Part shown: one piece after another, positions 8,471 to 17,130 of the stretch | How the letters are laid out: each line of letters begins with the position of its first letter | How positions within the stretch are numbered: the first letter of the stretch is position 1 | Assembly: GCA_018003035.1 (NCBI GenBank) | Contig: JAGNEX010000005.1 | Coordinates: 12,756-74,573 of the forward strand | Direction of reading: 5' to 3' | Length of the DNA stretch: 61,818 nucleotides | Origin: Acidimicrobiia bacterium | Lineage (GTDB): Bacteria; Actinomycetota; Acidimicrobiia; IMCC26256; JAGNEX01 | Notes under the pieces: generated by a model | What the model was told of the DNA's origin: nothing | What the model saw: only the letters and a program-made list of their open reading frames with translations | The model's database searches: none | Program-made: the position numbers and the translations under genes

Positions 8471-9661
8471 ATGCTGCGTGTACGACCCGCCGTTGACTCT
8501 TCATCGTTCGATGATCATCTGTCCCGCGACCGGTGGATGATGCGCCGGTTGTCGTTTGCGGTCACGTTTGCAACGCTGGTCGCCATGACCGGTTTGGGGC
8601 TAACGCATGCATCGGCCGCTCCTGCCGACCCATACCCGAGGGCGACCCTGGCGGCGGCGGTTCCGGTTGCAACCATTCAGACCTTCGCCGACGCTGGGCT
8701 CCAAGGTGAAACGGTCGCGCCCATCGAACTTGACCTGCCGGCGTTGTTCACCGACGCGGCCGACCACGTTCAACGCTCTGTCGACGAATGTGGATGCGGT
8801 TTGGGAACTCCTGATGCCGCCAATCATGTGTACGGAACAGCGGTCATACGCGCTATCGATTCGGTCATCGCCGGAACCGCGGTTCCCGACCTTGCCGCGC
8901 TGTACAGCGGCCTCTTTGGTTCGGGGTACTTCGGGGGGCTGTTCCTCAAAGCCGGTTTGTCTGGCGATGGGAACGGCGCGTTACTTGCTACGCCGATCGC
9001 ACGTTTCGCGCAATCGGCAGGAGTCACGACCGCACGCTTGATCGAGGAGGCCATTCAGTCTCTCTCGGGGCTGGCCGTCGCCGGTTCCGACAGCGCGGTC
9101 CGCCAAGCCGCGCAGATATGGCTCCCCATCTTGAGCGCGATCGGCGGATACAACAACGGCTATGTGGCGGTGGCGCTCGCACACCCACCGGGGGGCGCGC
9201 CGGGCGGCCCACCCTCACAAGTCGTCGTCTGCGAAGGCACATTTCGTTGTCTGTCTCCGTCGTTTCCGATGACCGCCGATACGGTTCTTGAACCGGGTCG
9301 CCAGCAACTGTTGGCCGGGAACGACCCGGCATCGGTCCAACTCCGCAGGCTCACCGTCGGGGTCGAAAAGGCGGCATATTCGTCAGGCGCGGGAGTGTGG
9401 CAAGCGATCCTGAGCGGGCAGGATTTTGGGGCAGCGACCTACGACACGATCATCGATCTGTCCATCGGCTTCCTGAAGGTCGTTCACGGATCGATCCTCG
9501 CCCTTGCCGGAGGGCTGCTTCGGGGCGACATGAACCTGGTTCGGCGTGGCCTGCTGAGCACGGCATCGTTGGTGACGTGGGCGGGTTCGTATTTCGTCGG
9601 GCTGGCGTCGCCACAACCGCCCGCTGGCACCCCTGGAGTTCCGCCCGCCCCACAAGGCTGA
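8471..9661 (+). CDS. secreted protein of unknown function
   Basis: The 396-residue protein carries a signal peptide: RRLSFAVTFATLVAMTGLGL followed by a likely cleavage after ASA. ATG 8471 is favoured by a -10 box six bases upstream, although ATG 8537 gives a more usual signal length. The mature part has a CGC pair (VDECGCGLG), a further CEGTFRC pair, a Gly/Pro-rich loop (PPGGAPGGPPSQ) and Ala/Leu-rich helices. No known domain recognised. It stands alone between the GT pair and a hairpin terminator, so it is probably monocistronic. Confidence 0.65.
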   Translation: MLRVRPAVDSSSFDDHLSRDRWMMRRLSFAVTFATLVAMTGLGLTHASAAPADPYPRATLAAAVPVATIQTFADAGLQGETVAPIELDLPALFTDAADHVQRSVDECGCGLGTPDAANHVYGTAVIRAIDSVIAGTAVPDLAALYSGLFGSGYFGGLFLKAGLSGDGNGALLATPIARFAQSAGVTTARLIEEAIQSLSGLAVAGSDSAVRQAAQIWLPILSAIGGYNNGYVAVALAHPPGGAPGGPPSQVVVCEGTFRCLSPSFPMTADTVLEPGRQQLLAGNDPASVQLRRLTVGVEKAAYSSGAGVWQAILSGQDFGAATYDTIIDLSIGFLKVVHGSILALAGGLLRGDMNLVRRGLLSTASLVTWAGSYFVGLASPQPPAGTPGVPPAPQG

Positions 9662-9733
9662 TCGGCGAAAGGTGGGGGTACGTCCAGAGCGCCGGCCACG
9701 GGCGACCGGTGCGGGAGTCGGGAAGTGAGCCAA

Positions 9734-9769
9734 CCCAGTCTGACCGAGCCGCCCGCCGGTCAGACTGGG
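9734..9769. terminator. 13-bp perfect stem between convergent genes
   Basis: CCCAGTCTGACCG pairs perfectly with CGGTCAGACTGGG around a 10-base loop. It lies 73 bases after the secreted-protein gene and 12 bases after the lipoprotein gene on the other strand. There is no proper U-tract on either side, so it may act as a bidirectional, U-poor terminator. Confidence 0.6.
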
Positions 9770-9780
9770 GGATGCGCGAA

Positions 9781-10791
9781 CTAGGCCGACCCGTCCGCCG
9801 TCCTGAGCGCAGTTAAGCGCTGAGTCGCGTATCCCAGATCTTGCCGCCGCTTGTCCAAGGCGTCGCGCAGTTGGCTGAGCGACTGCCCACCGTTCGACCC
9901 CTGCGACGCGGCCGACGAAGTCGATTCGACCCCGCCCCCGCTTCTGAGTTGGGTGCCCGAAGCAGCAGTTTGAGCGTTCTGAGCCGCTGTGAGGTAGGCG
10001 CTCAACGCGCCACGAAGACCGGCGAGAGCGCTCCCAACGCCACCGAGGGCTTTGGCCGTATCGTCATCAGGCGCCGAGTCGGCGAGCTGTCCCGTCGATG
10101 TTTCGAGTTGGGCGAGGTGCCATTGCAGTGTCGAATCGACCGACGCGAGCTGATCGGGGTGTTGGCTGGCCAACACTTTGGAGACCTGCTCGTCGGCCCA
10201 CTGAGCTTTTGTGACGACATCGTCGATTCCGCTTGCCGTCTGATCGGCTCGTTCGTCGTTGACCTGGCTCTGACTTCGACGCCGATCGTTGGCAGCGGCG
10301 ATCAAAGCGATGAACCCCAGGATGATCGCCCCGACGATGAGGAACCCCCACACCGGAAATCCACTGTCCGATGAGCTTGAGCCGCCCGAAGAGTCGCTAG
10401 AGGAAGCGGAGTCTGACGAGGAGCCGGTAGCCGGCGGTGCCGTTGCTTCGTTGTTCGAGCCGTTCGATCCGCCGCCCGTGCCGTTCGATCCGCCGCCCGT
10501 GTCGTTCGAACCGCCGCTCGGCAAGGAGACATCTGGTAGCGACACGTCCGGCAAGGAAACGTCGGGCAGGGAGACATCTGGCAGGCTCACATCCGGCAGC
10601 GAGACACTCACGTCGGGCACGGAGACGTCCGAGGAGTTGCCAGTACCGCTATCGGAACACGCGCCAAGGGGCGCTATTGCAAGGACGCACCCAACGATGA
10701 ATCCAAACTGCCGTCGGCTGGGCGGCCACGCATGTGTCGGCCGAGCCGAGTGACTTGAGTCAGCGGCCGAGGCGGCCCGCAGCGACCTCAT
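9781..10791 (-). CDS. repeat-bearing lipoprotein with a second membrane segment
   Basis: The 336-residue protein has an N-terminal signal ending in a lipobox (LAIAPLGAC), then about eight PDVSL/PDVSV pentapeptide repeats. A Gly/Asn/Ser-rich spacer follows, then a second hydrophobic helix (FPVWGFLIVGAIILGFIALI) and a cytoplasmic-looking helical region ending in heptad-like sequence. The ATG at 10791 overlaps the upstream TGA by four bases (ATGA), so it is translationally coupled to the YggT-like gene. The combination of lipid anchor and internal helix is odd. Function unknown; an envelope spacer or stalk is a guess. Confidence 0.7.
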   Translation of the reverse strand: MRSLRAASAADSSHSARPTHAWPPSRRQFGFIVGCVLAIAPLGACSDSGTGNSSDVSVPDVSVSLPDVSLPDVSLPDVSLPDVSLPDVSLPSGGSNDTGGGSNGTGGGSNGSNNEATAPPATGSSSDSASSSDSSGGSSSSDSGFPVWGFLIVGAIILGFIALIAAANDRRRSQSQVNDERADQTASGIDDVVTKAQWADEQVSKVLASQHPDQLASVDSTLQWHLAQLETSTGQLADSAPDDDTAKALGGVGSALAGLRGALSAYLTAAQNAQTAASGTQLRSGGGVESTSSAASQGSNGGQSLSQLRDALDKRRQDLGYATQRLTALRTADGSA

Positions 10792-11381
10792 GACGCTCTG
10801 CCCTCGTCGAAGCGGGATGCTTCGTCCCAACTGCTCTGAGTCGGACGGTGTTGAGGCGCGCCTGGGGGTGCGCCGTTGGCCATAGCCGCCGTTCGCCCCT
10901 GGTTGGACTCTTGCATTCCGACCACGTCGGGAAGCGGCCCAGCGTCGCTCTGAGTCCACGAAGATCGGGCCTGTTGGTAGGCCCGCTGTCGGTCGGCGAC
11001 CCGGTCCTCGGCATTCATGACGCGAATCCGTCTATTGATCCAGTGGAGCAGCGCCGCGCATCCGGCAAGGAACAGTCCATACACGACCATCGCAAACAGA
11101 ATGCTCGTATCAAAGACCGACGAGACGACTCCGGCGCCGCCTTCGCCCAAATCAACCTGATTGAACATCCCTCGGAACGGCTCCATCGCTCGGTCAAGAC
11201 TCCGATACGCCCAACTCACAAACGAGGAATCCGGGTTGGCGCCAGCGAGCAACAGGAGAAAACCGAGCAGAAGGATTACTTCTACCGCAACCAGGTACCA
11301 ATAGATAACAAGAGTGACCACTTTTGAGATAAGCCAGGCCATACGGCTGTACTCATCGTGATCCGTTTGATGTTCCGACAT
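10788..11381 (-). CDS. YggT-like membrane protein with extended C-terminus
   Basis: The 197-residue protein starts at ATG 11381 behind GAAAGG eight bases upstream. Two hydrophobic blocks (VIYWYLVAVEVILLLGFLLL, and FAMVVYGLFLAGCAALLHWI) flank SLDRAMEPFRGMFN. This recalls the VTEPVLxPIR segment of YggT proteins, which act near cell-division and osmotic functions in other bacteria. The C-terminal 70 residues are soluble and polar. Its stop overlaps the lipoprotein start, and the two form one operon. Homology is moderate by eye. Confidence 0.6.
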   Translation of the reverse strand: MSEHQTDHDEYSRMAWLISKVVTLVIYWYLVAVEVILLLGFLLLLAGANPDSSFVSWAYRSLDRAMEPFRGMFNQVDLGEGGAGVVSSVFDTSILFAMVVYGLFLAGCAALLHWINRRIRVMNAEDRVADRQRAYQQARSSWTQSDAGPLPDVVGMQESNQGRTAAMANGAPPGAPQHRPTQSSWDEASRFDEGRAS

Positions 11382-11489
11382 CGCCGTCAGCCTTTCGCCA
11401 CGTTGCCGGAATGTAGCTAATCCGCAACGCCGCAACCAGGGGCTGACGGGTATCTCAACAGAGACAAACTCGCTGATCAACGGGGCATT

Positions 11490-12437
11490 TCAGTCGCCCC
11501 AGTCGACTCGAGCACCGATCGCCTTGAGCTCGGGACGAACAACCTCATAGACCTTTTGGTAGCGGTACCAAGGGATCGTGTTCCAAGCGTGATGAATCAG
11601 ATGATAGTTCTGCCCGAGCAAAGCGATATTGAGGGCGCGGCTCGGCAGCGCACGGGTATCGAGAAAGCGTTCCGTCGAGTCATAAGGCTTATGTGGCAAT
11701 AGATCAAAAGCGAAAGTGAGAAAGGCGACAGAGATAAAGAGCGGCAGAATCCCAAGTAGAAACACAGAGTGCCCATGACCGGCCGCGAACGCCCAGATCA
11801 ATCCCACTACTAGCGCCACATCGATCGAGATTTGAAACCACAGGTGACGGCGAGTTTTTGCCCAGCCCATCCGGTAATAGCGCCCGCGGTAACTCCAAAG
11901 CGGACTGATAAGCCAAAAGATCCGCAGCACCGCAGGCTGGCGACCCACCTCGTAGTCGGGGTCGACATGTGGGTCATTCGTGTGCGAATGATGTTGCGCA
12001 TGACACGTGCGAAACGTGTGCGGGGAAAGCGTGAGGCTGACGGCGGGAAGCCAGGCCAGGCCGTCGTTCAGTCGAGCGTTCTTATGCGCCACTCGGTGTG
12101 ACGATTCATGCATCACCGTAAAGCCGATATAGCGACCGATGACGCCAAAGAGCACGGCAAATGGCGCACTGAGTACACCGGCCAGGTAACCACCGATCGA
12201 TCCGGCCATCAAAGCAACGAATGCCACAAAGAGCCACATGGTGGGATTGACCCATACGGCGAGGTCTGGCGCGCCCCGAAGCTCCCGGGGCGGCTTGATG
12301 ACAGGTTTGACGGATCGTGCAGATGACGACCGCCTCGAAGTGAGCCGGGCGGCGACGGCCGCTTCGGCCACCGAAGAGGCTTCAGAACGGACCTGCTGAG
12401 AGGACACCTTGACTGCTGATGGCTGCGATTGAGTCAT
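11490..12437 (-). CDS. membrane fatty acid desaturase (FA_desaturase family)
   Basis: The 315-residue integral membrane di-iron enzyme shows all three histidine boxes: HESSH, HAQHHSH and HLIHH. These bind the two irons that insert a double bond into acyl chains. Hydrophobic spans flank the boxes (MWLFVAFVALMAGSIGGYLA and others). The first 60 residues are a Ser/Ala/Arg-rich cytoplasmic extension. ATG 12437 is where a TTGACA/TAAAGT promoter would start transcription, so the message is probably leaderless. It diverges from the soluble acyl-ACP desaturase, indicating a shared lipid-unsaturation function. Acyl substrate and regiospecificity are unknown. Confidence 0.85.
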   Translation of the reverse strand: MTQSQPSAVKVSSQQVRSEASSVAEAAVAARLTSRRSSSARSVKPVIKPPRELRGAPDLAVWVNPTMWLFVAFVALMAGSIGGYLAGVLSAPFAVLFGVIGRYIGFTVMHESSHRVAHKNARLNDGLAWLPAVSLTLSPHTFRTCHAQHHSHTNDPHVDPDYEVGRQPAVLRIFWLISPLWSYRGRYYRMGWAKTRRHLWFQISIDVALVVGLIWAFAAGHGHSVFLLGILPLFISVAFLTFAFDLLPHKPYDSTERFLDTRALPSRALNIALLGQNYHLIHHAWNTIPWYRYQKVYEVVRPELKAIGARVDWGD

Positions 12438-12443
12438 AGCGCC

Positions 12444-12471
12444 ACTTTACAACTCTGTCCATACTTGTCAA
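12444..12471 (-). promoter_or_regulatory. promoter of the membrane desaturase
   Basis: On the minus strand TTGACA (12471-12466) is followed after 16 bases by TAAAGT (12449-12444), six bases before the ATG at 12437. A perfect -35, a TANNNT -10 and the correct distance support a leaderless start. Confidence 0.7.
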
Positions 12472-12473
12472 GT
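12463..12473. promoter_or_regulatory. ACTTG-N-CAAGT palindrome over the -35 box
   Basis: An 11-base perfect palindrome, ACTTG-T-CAAGT, overlaps the -35 hexamer of the desaturase promoter. Its position is right for a repressor operator; the regulator is unknown. Confidence 0.4.
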
Positions 12474-12718
12474 GGAAGTTGGGGTTTCCTGTTGATCGCG
12501 CACGGGGTTTCGGCGCGTTGCACCGTCCTTTCGAAGATTCCGTTACCTCCGCCCCCTTGACACGGTCGTACCAATGAGACGCAGCAGCACAAGTTGGCAT
12601 CGCCCGGTGCTCTCTCGCTGTGACCCGGACGTGTTTCAAACATTGGGCACCTTGCCGACGGGGCACCCATCGCCGCGTGGCGGCGCTGCCTCTTCGTCTC
12701 AGAGAGTTAGGCACTCAA

Positions 12719-13621
12719 ATGAACGTCGCAGAAATCCTTCGGTCATTAGAACCAACGGTCGAAGTGCTGATGGAACGTCACCTTCGAACAAGCAAAGAGT
12801 GGTTTCCTCATGAGACGACGCCGTGGAGCCTCGGAATCGATCTCGACTTCACCGAGGACTGGCGCGCAGAGCTTTCGCCCTTTAACCAGGCCGCCCGCAG
12901 CTCGCTCTATGTCAATCTGTTGACCGAAGACAACCTGCCTTATTACTTTCGCGATATCGACGCCATGTTCGGTGCAGATGGCGCATGGGGGGCATGGAGT
13001 CGGCGCTGGACGGCCGAAGAGGGCCGCCACTCAATCGCCATGCGGGACTACATGATCGTTACCAAGGCGGTCGACCCAACGCAGCTCGAACGCGCTCGAA
13101 TGCAGCAGGTCGAACGCGGCGAGGTCCCCGCGCCGGATAACGCCCTCGAAGCGCTGGCGTACGTCGCGATTCAAGAGCTGGCGACCCGCATAGCGCACTT
13201 CAATACCGGCAAGATCTTGGACGACCCAGTCGGCTACGAGATGCTCAAACGCGTGTCGACCGATGAGAACTTTCACCACCTCTTCTATCGCGACCTTGTC
13301 ACGGCCGCCTTGGACATCGATCCGAGCGCGACGGTTCAGGCCATTTCGTCGCAGGTTCAAGGATTTGCCATGCCCGGCACGGGAATCCCCGGATTCGACG
13401 GACACGCCCGGATCATTGCCCGCGCCGGTATCTACGACTTAACGGTCCACGTCGAACAGATCCTGAAGCCACTGATCTTTCGTCAGTGGAAGCTCGACAC
13501 CCTGGGCGGCCTGACTCCCCAAGCCGACCAGGCTCGGGTCGATATGTTCACCTACCTCGACGCGGTCGACGAGTTCGCCGCGAGCCAACGAGAACGATCG
13601 GCGGCCCGCGCCCGGACGTAA
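12719..13621 (+). CDS. acyl-ACP desaturase (ferritin-like, soluble di-iron)
   Basis: The 300-residue protein matches the FA_desaturase_2 (DesA/stearoyl-ACP) family. The two iron-ligand motifs are visible as EEGRHS in the first helix pair and DENFHH in the second, with conserved glutamates in LLTEDNLPYY and AIQEL. It inserts double bonds into acyl-ACP in the cytoplasm with ferredoxin electrons. ATG 12719 gives the family-like start MNVAEILRSLEPTVEVLMERH; the open frame extends 33 residues upstream but is not conserved-looking. It is divergent from the membrane desaturase across 281 bases that contain their control region. Confidence 0.88.
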   Translation: MNVAEILRSLEPTVEVLMERHLRTSKEWFPHETTPWSLGIDLDFTEDWRAELSPFNQAARSSLYVNLLTEDNLPYYFRDIDAMFGADGAWGAWSRRWTAEEGRHSIAMRDYMIVTKAVDPTQLERARMQQVERGEVPAPDNALEALAYVAIQELATRIAHFNTGKILDDPVGYEMLKRVSTDENFHHLFYRDLVTAALDIDPSATVQAISSQVQGFAMPGTGIPGFDGHARIIARAGIYDLTVHVEQILKPLIFRQWKLDTLGGLTPQADQARVDMFTYLDAVDEFAASQRERSAARART

Positions 13622-13699
13622 AGCCAGCACCCGTACGCCACACCGGAGTGCGGCCCGCGAGGTCAGACCCCCCAAGACACGCCGGATGCAGGTAGCCGG

Positions 13700-14512
13700 T
13701 TAGCCGATGATCCGATTGGTCAAACGCCCGACCAGTCCGGACCTGCCGGGGATGACGCGGGTGATGCCGCTCACCACATGCGCGTCCGGTCCGATGACCA
13801 CTCGGGCCCGTTCGCGGCGGATCCCCTTGACGATCGCCCGTGCAACCGAATCGGGGGAACGCATCAGAATGGGAGCAAGCCGCGAGCTGCCCAGCTTGGC
13901 CAGCCGCGCCCCCTCAGATCCGCGGGCGCTGTTGGTGATGTTGGTGTGGATACTGCCGGGAAACACCGCCGTCACGCCGACGCCCGACGTCACCAACTCG
14001 GCCCGCAGCGCCTCGCTGAACGACCGGACCGCGCCTTTCGTCAGCGAATAACTGGCGTTGTGCGGTAGGCCGAGCAACCCAACCATGCTGGACAGGTTGA
14101 CGATGTGTCCTTCGCCTTCGGCGAGCATCTGGGGCAGAAAAGCTCGGCACCCGTTGACCACTCCCCAGATGTTGATGCCAACGATCCAGTCGAGATCCGC
14201 ATCGGACTCGTCCATGAATGCGCCTGCCGAGGTGACCCCGGCGTTGTTGATCAGAATCGAGCACGGGCGAAAGTTGTCCCGGACCCACCCCGCCATATCG
14301 GCAAACCCTTGACGATCGGCCACATCGAGGGCGAGGGCGCCCGCCACCCGACCGAACGTTTCCGCAAGATCGGCAGTCTGCTGAGCGCGGGAAAGATCGA
14401 TGTCGACCGCGACGATGTCGCAACCCGCTTGCGCCAGTTCGAGCGCCGTCGCTCGCCCGATACCGCTTCCGGCACCGGTTACCACCGCCAATTTGCCGTC
14501 CAGCTGTTTCAC
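13700..14512 (-). CDS. short-chain dehydrogenase/reductase
   Basis: The 270-residue classical SDR has the NAD(P) motif TGAGSGIG near residue 12, ILINNAG, and an active site with Ser in NLSSMVG and YSLTK (Tyr-x-x-x-Lys). The GTG start (MKQLDGKLAVVTG) is placed just before the Rossmann strand and follows AAGGG. It oxidises or reduces a hydroxy/keto group. The adjacent phosphotransferase and DUF7064/7065-like genes on the same strand suggest a catabolic or lipid setting, but the substrate is unknown. Confidence 0.85.
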   Translation of the reverse strand: MKQLDGKLAVVTGAGSGIGRATALELAQAGCDIVAVDIDLSRAQQTADLAETFGRVAGALALDVADRQGFADMAGWVRDNFRPCSILINNAGVTSAGAFMDESDADLDWIVGINIWGVVNGCRAFLPQMLAEGEGHIVNLSSMVGLLGLPHNASYSLTKGAVRSFSEALRAELVTSGVGVTAVFPGSIHTNITNSARGSEGARLAKLGSSRLAPILMRSPDSVARAIVKGIRRERARVVIGPDAHVVSGITRVIPGRSGLVGRLTNRIIG

Positions 14513-14576
14513 GATGGCACCCTTCTGCGCAGACCTCGTTGCACTGTGGCCCTTCAGCGTAGGTCGCTCGCCCGAG

Positions 14577-15971
14577 CTAGCCCGGTGAGCCGTATCCAGG
14601 GTGATCGATCGCCAGGTGGTCGGCGGTCAGGTCCCAGAGAGCAGCGATGTCGTCCCCGTCTGTTTGGTTGAGCTCCAAACGCCTGCACCACTGCCGTTCG
14701 TCGCTGACCCCGAGTGCCCGGAAACGAGCGGCGGCACGTTCGTTGATCGTCGGTCCGAGGATCCGTTCACGTTCAGCGATCTCAAGAGCATTACGAGCGA
14801 TACGCAGTTGCCACCTGTCACCACCAGAGACGCGCTCACCCAGGCCTTCCAGGTAGTCGCCGACGACGGAGACCAAACCAGCCTTGCCTGACGGGGTGGA
14901 AGTGCCGTCGCTTTTGGGTAGACCTGCGAGCTCGACAAAGGGCAGGGTCGCATCGTCTGAGTTGCCCGTCCGCCAAGTTTCGGCCTGAGAAATGGCGGCG
15001 AGGGTGTCGTATTCGGCCTCGGAGAATCTGCGCCCGACGACGCTCAGCTCGAGGGCGCCACTCCCCGCGAACGGCGCGGCGAACCCCATCTGCGCGCAGA
15101 TGATCCCCCACCGCACGTTTGCGAGCACTTCCCACCAGAGCAGGCGCTGCATATCGATCGGTTCCCCGCCGGCGTCGCGGTACGCCTCCAGCAAAGCTTG
15201 GCGGGAGCCCAACCCGCCCGCCGGCTGGTCCGAACCGAATCTCCACGGCGCGGCGCAGAACCAGCCGAGGTCGAGCGCCGGATCGCCCGTATGTGCAAGC
15301 TCCCAGTCGAGTACGGCAGCCAACCCCCGTTCATCGACGATCAGGTTGCCAAGCCGGAAGTCACCGTGGACCAGCGTGGTTGCGGAGTCGGCTGGCCTGG
15401 TGCGTTCAAGCCACGCAAAGGCATAGCTGAACACCGGTTCCAGTCGATCGAGCGCGTCCCAAAGTTCCCGTTGAGCGGCGACCGGATCTGTGACGCGCGG
15501 AAGAAACTGAGACACCGTGTCCAGTGGGGTGCGATGGATCGCGGCGAGCGCCTGTGCGCAGTCTGAGACGGCCGAAGCTCGCGCCGCTTCGAGGTGGTCG
15601 TCGCGAAGGATTTTCCGGGCGATGGTCTCGCCTTCGATAGCCCGGGTGATGACAAAGTCCCGGCCCAGCGGCGAGTCGGCTCCCCCCATCGCAACGACGG
15701 TCGGAGCCAGGGTGTCACCGCCCGCCAACTGTTCGAGCAGCTGACCCTCCCGAAGGCACGACGACAACCGCGGGTCCGCCCCGACGCGGGACCGCTGCAG
15801 AATCAGACCGATGGGCTCATCTCCGGCGCCGACATCGCGTATCCCAGCAACTTTGAACGTCTCACGGTTGGTGCCGGCACTCAACCGCTCAACCGCCGAG
15901 ATTGCGGTGTTCTGCCAGCCAACGGCTTCGAGAATGGCCGCCAGTTGGTCGGCCAGATCTGTTTGCGTCAC
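14577..15971 (-). CDS. APH-fold phosphotransferase (acyl-CoA-dehydrogenase-associated type)
   Basis: The 464-residue protein has the kinase-like APH fold. LVHGDFRLGNLIVDE is the catalytic loop (HGDFxxxN) and AAVLDWELAHTGDP holds the metal-binding Asp. N-terminal AGTNRETFKV is the nucleotide loop. About 130 residues follow the kinase core and are not recognised. The GTG start at 15971 overlaps the preceding gene's TGA (GTGA), so it is translationally coupled. Such phosphotransferases in actinobacteria often sit with lipid or steroid degradation genes and phosphorylate small hydroxylated substrates; the substrate here is not known. Confidence 0.8.
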   Translation of the reverse strand: MTQTDLADQLAAILEAVGWQNTAISAVERLSAGTNRETFKVAGIRDVGAGDEPIGLILQRSRVGADPRLSSCLREGQLLEQLAGGDTLAPTVVAMGGADSPLGRDFVITRAIEGETIARKILRDDHLEAARASAVSDCAQALAAIHRTPLDTVSQFLPRVTDPVAAQRELWDALDRLEPVFSYAFAWLERTRPADSATTLVHGDFRLGNLIVDERGLAAVLDWELAHTGDPALDLGWFCAAPWRFGSDQPAGGLGSRQALLEAYRDAGGEPIDMQRLLWWEVLANVRWGIICAQMGFAAPFAGSGALELSVVGRRFSEAEYDTLAAISQAETWRTGNSDDATLPFVELAGLPKSDGTSTPSGKAGLVSVVGDYLEGLGERVSGGDRWQLRIARNALEIAERERILGPTINERAAARFRALGVSDERQWCRRLELNQTDGDDIAALWDLTADHLAIDHPGYGSPG

Positions 15972-16996
15972 GGCACGTCCGGGCCGGTCGGCCTGCCATC
16001 GACGATCTGATCGAGGTACTCGCTCATCCCCAGACCCACTCTTCCGTCGCAGGTAAACCTCGTCATCGCTTCGGTGATTCGAGTGTGGAGTTGGTTGCCG
16101 TCCGGGTCGGTTCTGCGATGACGAAGCGGGATAAGCGACAGGACTTCGCCGTCGACGACGTACTCGCGATGATCGGTCTTCGCGACGCAGTGCATGGATG
16201 TTTGGTAGTAACGGTCGTCCCATTCGGAGTCGATCGTGACGTCCCGGACGATGTGGTACTCACCGTTTTCCAGCACCATTCCCGTCGTTCCGACGTTGCC
16301 ACCGCGCCCCTGAGTCGTCAGCATCATGGCGAAGTCTTCCCCAAATGAAATCGGCAACCACCGGTACCATTCGATGGCTTGCCAATGCCGGGGTCCCCAC
16401 GACTTGTCGCGAAGCCCCACGCCGTTCATTTCCAGTGTGAGGCCTTCGACGGTGATCGAACCGGTCGTCGCGATGTGCTGTTCGTAGTGGGCGCGAGCAA
16501 ATGAAGTATCGGGATCGGTGTCTAGGTCGGAACCGTCGGCGTTGACCGTCTTCCCGCCCCACATCGGCGATACCCCGCGGATATCTAGTGTGACCTGGGC
16601 GGTCACGAATGGGTTCGTCGTGAAGGCTTCCCGCGGATTTGCCATTTGGCTGGGGTCGTCAAGCAGACAGACCTGACCGTCATAGGTCAGGCGAAGTTGC
16701 TTGAACGGTTCGATCACTTCGATCGTCAGGCCGCCCGCATCCATCGCCATGTTGGTGGTGATTTCGGGCCGACCAAACATGAAGCCAACGCGTCCGTCGG
16801 GAAGGTAGATGCAGACCGAGACCTCGGCGTAACCCTCGTTGATTCGGTTTCCAATTCGGAACCAGGCCCCGTAACGCTGGGCGAGATCGAAGGTATTGAG
16901 GTACATCGATTCGTTGTAGTTCGATGCGCTCTCGGGTTCGTGCGGGTACTCGTCTTCAGGTTCTAAGACGAATTTGGTCTGAGCGTTCGGCTCCAT
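15968..16996 (-). CDS. DUF7064/7065-like (Svf1/lipocalin-like) protein
   Basis: The 342-residue soluble protein starts at ATG 16996 with GAAAGG upstream. It is rich in beta strands and contains GLRDKSWGPRHWQAIEWYRW, the Asp-x-SWGxR motif seen in the CrtC/Svf1-like lipocalin-like superfamily and the DUF7064/7065 families. These are often encoded next to APH-fold phosphotransferases, as here, with a GTGA overlap between the two. A hydrophobic ligand-binding or isomerase/hydratase role is plausible but inferred. A general family match is likely; the exact family number is from memory. Confidence 0.6.
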   Translation of the reverse strand: MEPNAQTKFVLEPEDEYPHEPESASNYNESMYLNTFDLAQRYGAWFRIGNRINEGYAEVSVCIYLPDGRVGFMFGRPEITTNMAMDAGGLTIEVIEPFKQLRLTYDGQVCLLDDPSQMANPREAFTTNPFVTAQVTLDIRGVSPMWGGKTVNADGSDLDTDPDTSFARAHYEQHIATTGSITVEGLTLEMNGVGLRDKSWGPRHWQAIEWYRWLPISFGEDFAMMLTTQGRGGNVGTTGMVLENGEYHIVRDVTIDSEWDDRYYQTSMHCVAKTDHREYVVDGEVLSLIPLRHRRTDPDGNQLHTRITEAMTRFTCDGRVGLGMSEYLDQIVDGRPTGPDVP

Positions 16997-17130
16997 ACCG
17001 GCGACCTTTCGTGCGGTTCGGGTCACGGTCGGGCGTATCCAAGACACACGGGCACTGCTGCGCACCGCATGCTGGGTGGATGCTGATCGTGACCCTGTCG
17101 GCCAGTGCCGATGAGCACGGCCTGCCTACG

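Noticed and set aside
9734-9769. Attachment-site or transposon end suggested by the perfect inverted repeat
   Set aside because: No transposase or integrase, no flanking duplication, and the site is exactly between convergent genes, so a terminator is the simpler explanation.
10437-10753. Repetitive Pro/Ser/Thr plus-strand frame (FDPPPV, SGKETSG)
   Set aside because: It is the antisense of the PDVSL repeat lipoprotein.
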